From assembly GCF_030053775.1 (NCBI RefSeq), contig NZ_CP125669.1:2909962-2973961 (forward strand): a DNA stretch of 64,000 nucleotides, written 5' to 3'. Of the stretch, positions 34,459-43,038 are shown in pieces. Numbering within the stretch: the stretch's first letter is position 1; each line of letters starts with the position of its first letter. A program made the position numbers and the translations under genes. Source of the stretch: Acinetobacter corruptisaponis. GTDB taxonomy: Bacteria; Pseudomonadota; Gammaproteobacteria; Pseudomonadales; Moraxellaceae. Under the pieces are notes generated by a model. That model was not told the origin of the DNA and searched no databases. It saw only the letters and a program-made list of their open reading frames with translations.

Positions 34459-34503
34459 CGGCGCAACGGAAATACGTGGCTTTAATGACTCAAGTGATTG
34501 CAT
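34443..34503 (-). pseudogene. dusA: Displaced original 5' end of dusA
   Basis: Read on the minus strand from the ATG at 34503, the codons give MQSLESLKPRISVAPMMDWT, ending at attR. This is the natural DusA N-terminus, separated from the rest of the gene by the integrated element. The native dusA promoter presumably lies between here and 34,620. That stretch (34,504-34,621) holds no gene. Confidence 0.85.
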
Positions 34504-34621
34504 AGAAAGGCTCTCGGATCTGGACAGGCAAGGAAAGGGCAGCATTATACGAGTTTTGTGATCAATTCACCAATCATCACATCCAAACTCTTTATAGTCT
34601 TTTGCCTTTATAATAGGGCAA

Positions 34622-35251
34622 TTAGGCAGCCACACCTGAAATCAACAATTGAACAGCAGCATACGCATACTGTTCAAGCATCTTGGGATTTTCGACATCT
34701 GAAAGAAAGCGTAGCGCGCCTGCAATGATAATTCCAACCACTGCATGTCCCGTCATTTCGGTATCCAGATTTGCCTTTAGAAAACCTTTCTGGATACCGT
34801 TGTTTAAATAATTTGCCACAAACAACCCACCCATATGCAACAAGTTATTGATATGCGCTGTCATTTCTTTATCAATCGAGGTGGCTTCCAGCAGAATCAG
34901 GCGAACAGTTTTAGGATTATCTTTGGCAAATTGTTGAAATCTATCCGCAATCCTTTCACATTGAATGATGTAGTCTTCAAGAGTCGACACCGCATCAGGT
35001 GCATTTTCTTCGGCTAAAAGTGCAGTAATTTTATATAAGGTATCCAGAATGACCTTATCTAAAATGTCCCGCTTATTTTGAAAATGGCGATAAAAAGTAC
35101 CGTGCCCAATCCCTAAACGCTTGGCAATGTCAGAAATCGCAGTCTGATGATAACCACGTTCAGAAAATTCAAGAAAAGCCGCTTCAATAATTTCAGCTTG
35201 TAATTGCAGACGTTGGCGTTCAGCCCGAGTCAATGGAGTGTGTTCATTCAT
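34622..35251 (-). CDS. TetR-family transcriptional regulator
   Basis: 209 residues. The N-terminal DNA-binding helix-turn-helix (QAEIIEAAFLEFSERGYHQTAISDIAKRLGIGHGTFYRHFQNK, about 17-59) is canonical. The ligand-binding domain follows. It is divergent from the SDR gene at 35374 over 122 bp, the usual position of a local repressor of the SDR-monooxygenase-esterase operon. The ligand is likely a substrate of that pathway, by inference. Confidence 0.85.
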   Translation of the reverse strand: MNEHTPLTRAERQRLQLQAEIIEAAFLEFSERGYHQTAISDIAKRLGIGHGTFYRHFQNKRDILDKVILDTLYKITALLAEENAPDAVSTLEDYIIQCERIADRFQQFAKDNPKTVRLILLEATSIDKEMTAHINNLLHMGGLFVANYLNNGIQKGFLKANLDTEMTGHAVVGIIIAGALRFLSDVENPKMLEQYAYAAVQLLISGVAA

Positions 35252-35373
35252 GGCAAAAGTCTAGCAGAACCCAGTCAGGATTACGATAGTATAGCTGAGT
35301 AATTGACATTAAATTCCTAATATGACATTGTATTCCGAAATTGTGGATAATTAATTTAAGAGGAAATAGGGTG

Positions 35374-36213
35374 ATGGCAAAGGGTTATGTATTTACCGAC
35401 AAGGTGGTGTTGATTACTGGTGGTGGGCGAGGGATTGGCTTTGCTACAGCACTGGCATTTAAAAAATTGGGTGCGAAAGTTGCCATTGGCGATATTGATG
35501 CCGAACTTGCCCAGCAAGCTGCAAGCAAACTAGAGGGCTTTGGCGGCTATCTGGATGTACGTTCCCAGCAATCTTTTCATGATTTTATTGCTCAGGCTGA
35601 ACAGGCGTTGGGGGCAATTGATATTTTGATCAATAACGCAGGCATCATGCCAATGGGTAAAATGGAAGATGAAAGCCAAGCCATTACCGATGCCCAGATT
35701 GATATTAATCTGCGTGGCGTGATTCATGGCATGAAAGCCGTATTGCCAAAAATGCAGCAACGTCAGTCAGGACATATTGTCAATGTTGCCTCTTTGGCAG
35801 GTAAATATCCGATTCCTGGTGCAAGTATTTATTGTGCAACCAAGTTTGCGGTGGTGGGTTTAACCGCTTCTATGCAACAGGAATTACGGGATACGCCGAT
35901 TGGTTTGTCTGCGGTATTGCCGTCCAAAGTACGTACTGAACTGTCATCGGGTACAGGTGATAATTTACCGATTCCAACCGTTGAACCTGAAGATGTGGCT
36001 CAAGCGATTATCACGGCTGTAAAACATAATCTGACTGAAATTGCTGTACCAAATTATTTAACCCATACCCCGAAAGCCTATGGCTTTGTCCCGCACTGGC
36101 TCAATACCAAAGCACGTCGCTTTTTCGGTGATGACCGTATTTTAAAAGGCTTGGATCAAAATGATCGTCAAGCCTATACTCAGCGTTTAGACCGTTTGAC
36201 CAAAACAAAATAA
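35374..36213 (+). CDS. SDR-family oxidoreductase
   Basis: 279 residues. The NAD(P) motif TGGGRGIG lies near the N-terminus, followed by NNAG and the catalytic Y-x-x-x-K in YCATK (SLAGKYPIPGASIYCATKFA). The ATG at 35374 is preceded by GAGGAAATAGGGTG; an upstream TTG at 35341 has no such site. A basic C-terminal tail (RFFGDDRIL) could associate with the membrane. It is first in a three-gene operon with a monooxygenase (12 bp gap) and an esterase, suggesting an alcohol or carbonyl oxidation step. Confidence 0.85.
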   Translation: MAKGYVFTDKVVLITGGGRGIGFATALAFKKLGAKVAIGDIDAELAQQAASKLEGFGGYLDVRSQQSFHDFIAQAEQALGAIDILINNAGIMPMGKMEDESQAITDAQIDINLRGVIHGMKAVLPKMQQRQSGHIVNVASLAGKYPIPGASIYCATKFAVVGLTASMQQELRDTPIGLSAVLPSKVRTELSSGTGDNLPIPTVEPEDVAQAIITAVKHNLTEIAVPNYLTHTPKAYGFVPHWLNTKARRFFGDDRILKGLDQNDRQAYTQRLDRLTKTK

Positions 36214-36225
36214 GGGAAAGATTTT

Positions 36226-37722
36226 ATGGCTCAGATTGAGAAATTTCATGTCGTTGTGATTGGGGCTGGTTTTGCAGGAATTGGGGCTGCGATTAAGTTA
36301 CAGCAAGCAGGTTTTACTGATATTGTCGTTTTGGAAAAAGCCAATGAAATTGGTGGTGTTTGGCGTGCTAATACTTATCCAGGCTGTGCCTGTGATGTAC
36401 CATCGGCATTGTACTCATTTTCATTTGCACCCAATCCAAACTGGAGTCGGGTATTTGCTCCACAGGCAGAAATTAAAGATTATATTCAGGATGTTGCCAA
36501 AAAATTTGATGTGGAGAAATACGTCCGTTTTGGCTATGAAATGATTGAAAGTGCATGGGATGATCAGGCAAAGCATTGGGTGGTTAAAACCAGTCGGGGT
36601 GATCTACATGCCCGTTTTGTGATTATGGCTGGCGGTCCAATGCACGAACCAGTGATTCCTCAAATCAAGGGTTTAGATACATTTAAAGGTGCATGTTTCC
36701 ACTCAGCCGAATGGCAGCATGATGTTGATTTAAGCAATAAAAAAGTGGCAGTGATTGGGGCAGGTGCATCAGCGATTCAGTTTGTCCCAGCCATTCAGCC
36801 GAAAGTGCAAAAACTGACCCTGATTCAGCGTACCCCGCAATGGGTATTGCCAAAGATGGATCAGAGCCTGCCAAAAGCGGCACAACTGTTATTTAAAGCC
36901 TTACCAATCACCCAGCGTTTGACTCGTTATAGCGTGTATGGCGTTTTTGAATCGTTAAACTCCAGTATGCACCATCCCAAACTGATTAAGCAGATTGAAC
37001 GTGTTGCCAAACTTAATATCCGTTTAGGTGTGAAAGATGCGGCACTGCGTGAAAAGTTAATTCCCAACTTTACCATTGGTTGTAAACGGGTGCTGCAATC
37101 CAACAACTGGTATCCAGCTTTGGCACAATCCAATGTTGATGTATTACGTTGTGGCGTTCAGGAAGTTCGTGGCAATACCCTGATTGCCAGTGATGGTTCG
37201 CAACATGAGGTGGATGCGATTATTTTTGGAACAGGTTTTGAGATCAGTAATCCACCTGTTGCCAAGCAGATTCGTAATAAAGATGGCAAAACCATGGATG
37301 AGCTTTGGCAGGGCAGTGCCAAAGGCTATTTAGGCACTGTGGTTGAGGGCTGTCCAAATGCTTTTGTCATGTTTGGGCCAAATATTGCGGTCAGTTCATC
37401 TGCCTTGATCATTATTGAAGCGCAGTTGGCTTATATTCTGGATACCTTGCAAAAAGCCCAGGCACAACAGATTGAAACCATTGAAATTCGCCCTGATGTG
37501 TTGGCCAATTATAATGACGAAGTACAAACAGCCTTGAAAGATACGGTCTGGAATACAGGCGGATGTAGCAGTTATTTTATTGATGCCAATGGGCGTAACA
37601 GTACTTTATGGCCGTGGACAACGTTTGAAATGCGTTCACGTTTGGCAAGCTGCAACCTAAATGATTACCAATTGAGCTTTCAGAATCAGGCTGCGATTAA
37701 AACAGCAAAAAAAGCCAGTTAA
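36226..37722 (+). CDS. Flavin-containing monooxygenase, Baeyer-Villiger type
   Basis: 498 residues. The FAD-binding GAGFAGIG (13-20), the Baeyer-Villiger fingerprint F-K-G-x-x-F-H-S-A-E-W (about 151-161), and the NADPH-binding GAGASAIQ (about 178) are all present, in that order. These enzymes insert oxygen next to a carbonyl to give esters or lactones. With an SDR just upstream and an esterase downstream, the operon could run alcohol, ketone, ester, then hydrolysis products. The architecture recalls the mycobacterial mymA operon. The substrate is not deducible. Confidence 0.85.
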   Translation: MAQIEKFHVVVIGAGFAGIGAAIKLQQAGFTDIVVLEKANEIGGVWRANTYPGCACDVPSALYSFSFAPNPNWSRVFAPQAEIKDYIQDVAKKFDVEKYVRFGYEMIESAWDDQAKHWVVKTSRGDLHARFVIMAGGPMHEPVIPQIKGLDTFKGACFHSAEWQHDVDLSNKKVAVIGAGASAIQFVPAIQPKVQKLTLIQRTPQWVLPKMDQSLPKAAQLLFKALPITQRLTRYSVYGVFESLNSSMHHPKLIKQIERVAKLNIRLGVKDAALREKLIPNFTIGCKRVLQSNNWYPALAQSNVDVLRCGVQEVRGNTLIASDGSQHEVDAIIFGTGFEISNPPVAKQIRNKDGKTMDELWQGSAKGYLGTVVEGCPNAFVMFGPNIAVSSSALIIIEAQLAYILDTLQKAQAQQIETIEIRPDVLANYNDEVQTALKDTVWNTGGCSSYFIDANGRNSTLWPWTTFEMRSRLASCNLNDYQLSFQNQAAIKTAKKAS

Positions 37723-37758
37723 TTGTATTGCTTGATAGATGAACTGGGGTAGATAAAA

Positions 37759-38691
37759 ATGGGACTGAACATAAATATTGAAAAAATAAAAGAAAGTTTA
37801 CTGAAACAAGGCTTGAGATTCAGCTTTAAAACAGCCAGTGGCTTGCCTTTACCTTTTCCTGTATTGCGTGGTGCAATGGAAATTGGCGCAACAATTTTCA
37901 GACCCAGAACTGATGTCCTGATCAAAAAGATCAAATTAAAAGACGCTGCCACCCAGAATATTGTAAAGGCTGAGGTGGCAACTCCGCCAACCCGACCCCA
38001 AGGCGTGTTATTGCATTGTCATGGCGGTGCTTTCTTTGCAGGTTCATCCAGAACACATCGGGCACTTTCGACAGAGATGGCAGCGAGAGCTCAGGTCATT
38101 GTGTATATGCTGGATTATCGACGAGTGCCTGAACATCCTTATCCTGCCGCTTTGGATGATGTCAAAACGGTTTATCAACATTTATTAAGTGATGGCTGGC
38201 GACCTGATCAAATCTTTTTAGGCGGTGATTCTGGGGGATGTGCGCTGGCACTTGCCTTGGCGATTCAACTGAGAGACACCCAGCAACTCCTGCCTGCGGG
38301 AATGGTGATGATCTCACCCTACGTTGATATGACGCTGAGTTCAGTTTCTGTGCGTGCCAATGTCAAACGTGACCCGATGCTGAAAAGTTTGGCATTGAAA
38401 CGGGGTGGCGATGGTTATCGAGGAAAATTAAACGCAGATGATCCACGCATTTCGCCACTTTTTGCTGACCTCAAAGGCTTGCCACCCTTATTGATTCAGG
38501 CGGGTAGTGAGGAAATATTGCTAGGCGATGCAAGAAATTTAGCCAGTCGTGCTGAGGCTTCTGGTGTAGAAACGACCTTGAATGTCTATGAAAATATGTG
38601 GCATAACTTTCAAATGTTTAATCTATTGATCCAAAAGGCAGATGATGCACTGGATGAAATTGGTCAGTTTATACAGGGTAAACTGGTTTAA
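37759..38691 (+). CDS. HSL-type alpha/beta hydrolase (esterase)
   Basis: 310 residues. The oxyanion motif HCHGGAFFAGS (about 91-101) and the nucleophile elbow GDSGGCAL (about 155-162, serine in G-D-S-G-G) are those of hormone-sensitive-lipase-family esterases. The catalytic aspartate and histidine are near the C-terminus (AGSEEILLGDA; WHNFQMF). It follows the monooxygenase by 36 bp and likely hydrolyses its ester product. Its stop overlaps the convergent MFS gene's stop by four bases. Confidence 0.85.
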   Translation: MGLNINIEKIKESLLKQGLRFSFKTASGLPLPFPVLRGAMEIGATIFRPRTDVLIKKIKLKDAATQNIVKAEVATPPTRPQGVLLHCHGGAFFAGSSRTHRALSTEMAARAQVIVYMLDYRRVPEHPYPAALDDVKTVYQHLLSDGWRPDQIFLGGDSGGCALALALAIQLRDTQQLLPAGMVMISPYVDMTLSSVSVRANVKRDPMLKSLALKRGGDGYRGKLNADDPRISPLFADLKGLPPLLIQAGSEEILLGDARNLASRAEASGVETTLNVYENMWHNFQMFNLLIQKADDALDEIGQFIQGKLV

Positions 38692-39881
38692 TTGGTAGTG
38701 ACTAGGCTTTTCCTCATTAAAAGGTTATCCAGTAAACTAAACAGCATACACGCAAGAACCAGACATAGGCCTGCCAAACAGGTCATGGTCCAACCGCCAT
38801 GATTCCATGCAAAAATGCCAAGTGCGGAACCACAGGCACCTCCAGTAAAATAGGCGGTCATATAGATTGCATTGATACGTGACTTTGCATCAGGTCGTAA
38901 GCGGAAAATAATGCTCTGGTTGCTGGTGTGTACCAATGCCAAAGCCAACTGGATCAGGGCAAAGCCAACAATATAGCTGATGAGGACTGTTTGCCCGTAA
39001 TAGAAGCAAATCCAGCTGATAATGAATAAGGCACAGCCCATCCAGGTCAGTTGCCTGGTGTAGTCCTGATCAGCATATCGGCCAATATATTGGGTGGATA
39101 AGGCACCAAAAATACCCACCAGACTCACCATCCCAATCACCAGGTCAGGTAAATGATGGGCCGAGCTTAGCAGAAGTGCGATGGTGGAATACAGGATACT
39201 GACTGCCGCAAAGGCAAACCCGCCTGCAAGTGCCCGTAACAATAGACGCTTTTCCTGCTTCAAGAGTTGAGCCATCGAAACAAAGATTTGCCCATAATTC
39301 ATTTTCATGCGCATGACGTAGGGCAAGCGGCTTTTAAGCGCATAAGCCAATATCAGCATCAAGACCCCACTGACCACATAAATGACTTTCCAGTGAAACA
39401 GGTTGGAGAACAATCCTGCCAGACTGGTCGACAGCAAGATACCCACCAATAAACCGCTCATGAGAAAGCCAACAACTTCGCCTGTTTTTTCAGGCTGTAC
39501 CGTCATGGTGGCGAGGGGAATCAGCACTTGGGCCGCAACGGAAAATAACCCAACCAGTACTGTTCCAACCCATAACATTGGCAGGTTCACTGAGAAAGCG
39601 CTCAGAAATAAACCTAGAGCGCATAAAGTCATGAGTAGGGGAATAAACTTGGTCTTATTGACCACATCACCCATTGGCACAATAAATAGCAAACCCAAGG
39701 CATAGGAAACCTGTGCAAAAGTGACGGTCAGGGCAGCCTGGCTTTCTGTTACGGCAAAATACTGCTGAATGGAGTGGATCAGTGGCTGGCTATAATAGTT
39801 GGCACCTGCACACAGACCGCACGCCGCAGCCATAAACCAGAGCAAGGCCTTATTTTGACTAATATCTTGAGGGGCTGACAT
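38688..39881 (-). CDS. MFS transporter, probably SoxR-regulated with ridA
   Basis: 397 residues, 12 predicted spans. GDVVNKTKFIPLLM is the motif-A loop. The start ATG at 39881 has GAGAAAATT upstream; a longer frame to 39932 lacks a ribosome site. It is 19 bp after the RidA gene and lies in the operon facing soxR, so it may be an efflux pump for redox-active compounds. That role is inference from a MerR-type promoter upstream. Confidence 0.8.
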   Translation of the reverse strand: MSAPQDISQNKALLWFMAAACGLCAGANYYSQPLIHSIQQYFAVTESQAALTVTFAQVSYALGLLFIVPMGDVVNKTKFIPLLMTLCALGLFLSAFSVNLPMLWVGTVLVGLFSVAAQVLIPLATMTVQPEKTGEVVGFLMSGLLVGILLSTSLAGLFSNLFHWKVIYVVSGVLMLILAYALKSRLPYVMRMKMNYGQIFVSMAQLLKQEKRLLLRALAGGFAFAAVSILYSTIALLLSSAHHLPDLVIGMVSLVGIFGALSTQYIGRYADQDYTRQLTWMGCALFIISWICFYYGQTVLISYIVGFALIQLALALVHTSNQSIIFRLRPDAKSRINAIYMTAYFTGGACGSALGIFAWNHGGWTMTCLAGLCLVLACMLFSLLDNLLMRKSLVTTN

Positions 39882-39900
39882 AATTTTCTCTATCACTGGT

Positions 39901-40320
39901 TTATGCAGTATATGCGGTTGCTTCAATTTCAACGAGCATTCCTGCTAATGCCAATCTGGAAACAGGAATCAATGTGCATACAGGAAAAGCATGATCTTTC
40001 CATAAACTTCGCATGATGCCTGCCAATACCTGAAGTTTTTCAGAATTATGGTCAACAATCAGTACACGCAAAACGGCGATATCTGAAAGTTGTGCCTGAG
40101 CGGCGATTAAAGCATGCTGAATATTATAAAAGACTTGTTGTACCTGTTGGTCAAAAAAATCGGAAAGTTCACCATTTTTGTTTTCTCCTCCCTGGCCTGC
40201 TATATGGATGATACGCATATTGGGTTCCACAATGACAACATGACTATAACCATTACTCCGCGGATCATACAGTTTATCTGGGTTAATGGTTTTAAATGCG
40301 GGTGTGTTGACCTGATTCAT
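39901..40320 (-). CDS. RidA/YjgF/YER057c-family protein
   Basis: 139 residues starting MNQVNTPAFKTINPDKLYD. The RidA fold shows in IIHIAGQGG, QVQQVFYNIQHALIAAQA and RSLWKDHAFPVCTLIPVSRLALAGMLVEIEATA. The canonical catalytic arginine region (here PVSRLA) is present. RidA deaminates reactive imine/enamine intermediates, and some members respond to oxidant stress. The promoter on this strand (-35 40380-40385, -10 40355-40360) suggests transcription starts near 40347. An ATG at 40332 would then leave almost no leader, so 40320 is preferred. Confidence 0.8.
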   Translation of the reverse strand: MNQVNTPAFKTINPDKLYDPRSNGYSHVVIVEPNMRIIHIAGQGGENKNGELSDFFDQQVQQVFYNIQHALIAAQAQLSDIAVLRVLIVDHNSEKLQVLAGIMRSLWKDHAFPVCTLIPVSRLALAGMLVEIEATAYTA

Positions 40321-40354
40321 AAGACAGACCATTTCCTAAAACTTGGGCTATGTT

Positions 40355-40385
40355 AGTATCAAAGCTCAAGTTAACTAGAGGTCAA
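40355..40385 (-). promoter_or_regulatory. SoxR-type promoter with 19-bp spacer driving ridA-MFS
   Basis: On the minus strand TTGACC (-35) and GATACT (-10) are separated by exactly 19 bp. The spacer and its edges contain the dyad CTCTAGTTAACTTGAG, matching the SoxR operator pattern (CCTCAAGTTAACTTGAGG). The soxR gene starts 8 bp away on the other strand. A 19-bp spacer is the hallmark of MerR-family promoters. Confidence 0.7.
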
Positions 40386-40392
40386 GCTTATT

Positions 40393-40887
40393 TTGAAAAA
40401 AGTGCCATTGCAGACTTGGCTCAGCATCGGGGAGCTTGCAAAACGTGGTGGCGTAAGTGTTGCTGCCATTCGTTTCTATGAGGAAAAGGAATTGATCTGG
40501 GGCACACGAACCACAGGAAATCAACGCCGTTACCAAAGGGCAATGCTCAGGCGAATTGCCATTATTAAAACCGCCCAACAAGTCGGGATTAGCCTGCAAC
40601 AAATTAAAGAGACTTTTGAAAGCTTGCCCAAGCAGCAGGTTGCAAGTAGAAAAGATTGGCAAACCATGTCTCAGCAGTGGCAGTCACAGCTTGATCGGCA
40701 AATTATGATGCTCTTGCAATTGCGCCAACAGCTTGATCAATGTATTGGCTGTGGTTGCCTATCACTGGAACAATGTCCACTGAGAAATCCTGATGATTGT
40801 CTGGCAGAACGATCAATGGGTGCGCATTTTCAGGAAATTTTATTGTTGCTGAATCAGAAAAATAAAATGATGAATGAGATAGAGTGA
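40393..40887 (+). CDS. soxR: Redox-sensitive transcriptional activator SoxR
   Basis: 164 residues, TTG start with AGAGGTCAAG upstream. A MerR-type helix-turn-helix (LSIGELAKRGGVSVAAIRFYEEKEL) and dimer coiled coil lead to the [2Fe-2S] ligands CIGCGCLSLEQC, spaced C-x2-C-x-C-x5-C exactly as in E. coli SoxR. The oxidised cluster activates transcription by unwinding a promoter with a long spacer. Here the adjacent divergent promoter of ridA-MFS is the obvious target. Confidence 0.92.
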   Translation: MKKVPLQTWLSIGELAKRGGVSVAAIRFYEEKELIWGTRTTGNQRRYQRAMLRRIAIIKTAQQVGISLQQIKETFESLPKQQVASRKDWQTMSQQWQSQLDRQIMMLLQLRQQLDQCIGCGCLSLEQCPLRNPDDCLAERSMGAHFQEILLLLNQKNKMMNEIE

Positions 40888-40946
40888 TTTTTGCACCAAT
40901 ATTGTGCGTTAAATCTATTTTGATCAGACAAAATTACATAAATATC

Positions 40947-40976
40947 ACTTGAAAAAATGCCGATTCAAGTTTTTAC
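40947..40976 (+). terminator. Terminator of soxR
   Basis: ACTTGAA (40947-40953) and TTCAAGT (40964-40970) form a 7-bp stem with a 10-nt loop. TTTTTA follows. Confidence 0.6.
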
Positions 40977-41205
40977 ATTTCTTTTTAGTTTTTCTGAGGG
41001 ATGGCGACCATACAATTCAGATTTATTGATAACCCCTATTTTGTTGTCTTGAAATAGGTCTTGCAGTTTGCGAGATAAATAGTCGCCGAAAAAACCAATA
41101 AAAGTTCATGTAAGCCAATTTCTCTACATAGCTGCACGATTATGATGCGGTTTCAGTCCATAGACCCGTTTTAGCCAAGCCTGAATATGAACAATGTTTA
41201 AAGAG
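40965..41205 (-). pseudogene. Candidate decayed coding remnant, family unknown
   Basis: The minus strand reads GFFGDYLSRKLQDLFQDNK, then IGVINKSELYGRHPSEKLKR, before a stop at 40965. Upstream, another frame gives CREIGLHELLLVF, joined to the first by a one-base slip in a T6 run. Further up IVHIQAWLKRVYGLK can be read. Composition looks protein-coding but frames are broken. I do not recognise the family. Bases 41206-41519 are AT-rich with no gene seen. Confidence 0.35.
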
Positions 41206-41519
41206 TTGGTGTGTGTTCTATTTATGATGATAGATAAAACATGGGGTTATTTAATCTATACCGCTTTGGCATTGAATGAAAAAAAGGCACAAGGCATATA
41301 AATGAACGGATAGATACAGAAGAGAATGAAATTTTTATCTTCGATGTGTATGGCTAAGCAAGTATGATTTATCAAAAGCCAAACATGCTGAGCATACAAG
41401 GTTTCAATATCAATATGAATCATCAGTTCAAAATATGGGTATTTATTAAATAAATAGTGGGTGGAATTTTAAAAAAGTTCCATTAGAATCCAAAATTCTA
41501 CAAAGAATACTCCTGGGGG

Positions 41520-41542
41520 AAACATTGCTATCCGCGATGTTT
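41520..41542 (+). promoter_or_regulatory. Leader hairpin before pntAA
   Basis: AAACATTGC (41520-41528) and GCGATGTTT (41534-41542) pair over 9 bp with one G-U pair and a TATCC loop, 30 bases before the ATG. No T-run follows, so it is not an ordinary terminator. It may affect mRNA stability or translation. Confidence 0.3.
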
Positions 41543-41572
41543 ACTTAAGAAAAACTAGCTTGAGGAACGCTC

Positions 41573-42700
41573 ATGCAGATCGGAATCCCAACCGAAACTG
41601 TCGCCAGTGAAAGTCGTGTAGCTGCTACACCTGAGACAGTAAAGAAGTTGATTAACGCAGGTCATAGCGTTGTCATTCAACGTGGTGCTGGTGTTAAAGC
41701 CGCGTATATTGACAGTGCTTATGAACAAGTTGGCGCAACTATTACGGACGATGCATATACAGGCAGCCAAATTATTTTGAAGGTACGTGCCCCTAAGGGT
41801 GACGAAATTCAAAAGCTTGCGGCGAATACGACTGTGGTTGCAATGTTTGACCCTTACCGCAATCCAGAACTGGACCAGTTTGCTGCTCAGCAGGTCAACG
41901 CTTTTGCCTTGGAATTACTGCCACGTACACTTTCCCGTGCACAAAATATGGACGTACTTTCTTCTCAGGCAAACTTGGCAGGTTATAAATCTGTATTGTT
42001 GGCTGCGGCTGAATACCAGCGTATGTTCCCAATGTTAATGACCGCTGCGGGTACAGTGAAACCTGCACGTGTCGTGATCATGGGTGTTGGTGTTGCAGGT
42101 CTACAGGCAATTGCAACTGCAAAACGTTTGGGTGCGGTTGTTGAGGCAACTGACTTGCGTCCAACAGCAAAAGAGCAGGTTGAGTCTTTAGGCGGTAAAT
42201 GGTTAGACGTACCAATGTCCGATGAAGAAAAACAACGTGCTGCTGAAGCTGCGAAAAGCGGATATGGTTGGCAGCCTGGTGAGCAATACATCAAGGATCA
42301 AGCTGCGATTGTAGATAAAGCGGTATCAAATGCTGACATCGTCATCACCACCGCATTGATTCCAGGTCGTAATGCTCCACGTCTGATCAAGGCTGAGACT
42401 GTTGCCAAAATGAAACCAGGTTCTGTCATCTTGGATATGGCGGTTGAAACTGGCGGTAACGTTGAGGGTTCTAAAGAGGGCGAAACAGTTACAACTGAAA
42501 ATGGCGTGAAGATTTTGGGCATTCCAAACATTCCAGGCACAGTTGCAACTGAAGCATCTGCATTGTATGCACGTAACGTTTTCAACTTCCTTGAGACATT
42601 ATTCGACAAAGACAAGAACTTTGTGCTTAATCAAGAAGATGAAATCCAAAAAGCGTTACTCGTGACTCATGGCGGTCAAGTACTGCTCAAGCGCGGTTAA
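41573..42700 (+). CDS. pntAA: NAD(P) transhydrogenase subunit alpha, part 1 (NAD-binding domain I)
   Basis: 375 residues forming the soluble NAD(H)-binding domain: MQIGIPTE at the N-terminus, [31 protein letters not shown], and the Rossmann loop [19 protein letters not shown]. The enzyme uses the proton gradient to reduce NADP with NADH at the inner membrane. The alpha subunit is split here, with its membrane part in the next gene 11 bp away. GAGGAACGCTC precedes the ATG. Confidence 0.93.
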   Translation: MQIGIPTETVASESRVAATPETVKKLINAGHSVVIQRGAGVKAAYIDSAYEQVGATITDDAYTGSQIILKVRAPKGDEIQKLAANTTVVAMFDPYRNPELDQFAAQQVNAFALELLPRTLSRAQNMDVLSSQANLAGYKSVLLAAAEYQRMFPMLMTAAGTVKPARVVIMGVGVAGLQAIATAKRLGAVVEATDLRPTAKEQVESLGGKWLDVPMSDEEKQRAAEAAKSGYGWQPGEQYIKDQAAIVDKAVSNADIVITTALIPGRNAPRLIKAETVAKMKPGSVILDMAVETGGNVEGSKEGETVTTENGVKILGIPNIPGTVATEASALYARNVFNFLETLFDKDKNFVLNQEDEIQKALLVTHGGQVLLKRG

Positions 42701-42711
42701 GGAGAGTTCTC

Positions 42712-43035
42712 ATGGTTGAAACGATTACGATTTTCGTCCTTGCCATCTTCGTAGGTTACTACGTGGTTTGGGGTGTAACGCCTGCGTTACATACACCATT
42801 AATGGCGGTAACCAATGCATTGTCTTCAATCATTGTCGTAGGGGCAATGATTCAGACGGTTGGTATGCCTGCGATTGGTGTTGATGCCAATGTTGCATTC
42901 CAGAGTGTAAATGTTGTGAGTATCCTTGGCGCAGTTGCTGTGTTCCTGGCAAGTATCAACATTTTCGGTGGCTTTGCAGTAACTGCTCGTATGCTTGAGA
43001 TGTTCAAGCCAAAGCAAAAGAAAAAAGAGGGCTAA
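42712..43035 (+). CDS. pntAB: NAD(P) transhydrogenase subunit alpha, part 2 (membrane part)
   Basis: 107 residues with three predicted spans (near 3-22, 30-55 and 70-95) and a basic tail (KPKQKKKEG). This is the C-terminal membrane portion of alpha that is fused to part 1 in E. coli. It joins PntB's membrane domain to form the proton channel. AAGGAGAGTTCTC gives a strong ribosome site, and the gene lies between pntAA and pntB in a tight operon. Confidence 0.92.
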   Translation: MVETITIFVLAIFVGYYVVWGVTPALHTPLMAVTNALSSIIVVGAMIQTVGMPAIGVDANVAFQSVNVVSILGAVAVFLASINIFGGFAVTARMLEMFKPKQKKKEG

Positions 43036-43038
43036 TTG

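Noticed and set aside
34358-34561. Plus-strand open frame across attR
   Set aside because: It overlaps the attachment site and displaced dusA codons in antisense. No ribosome site or similarity supports it.
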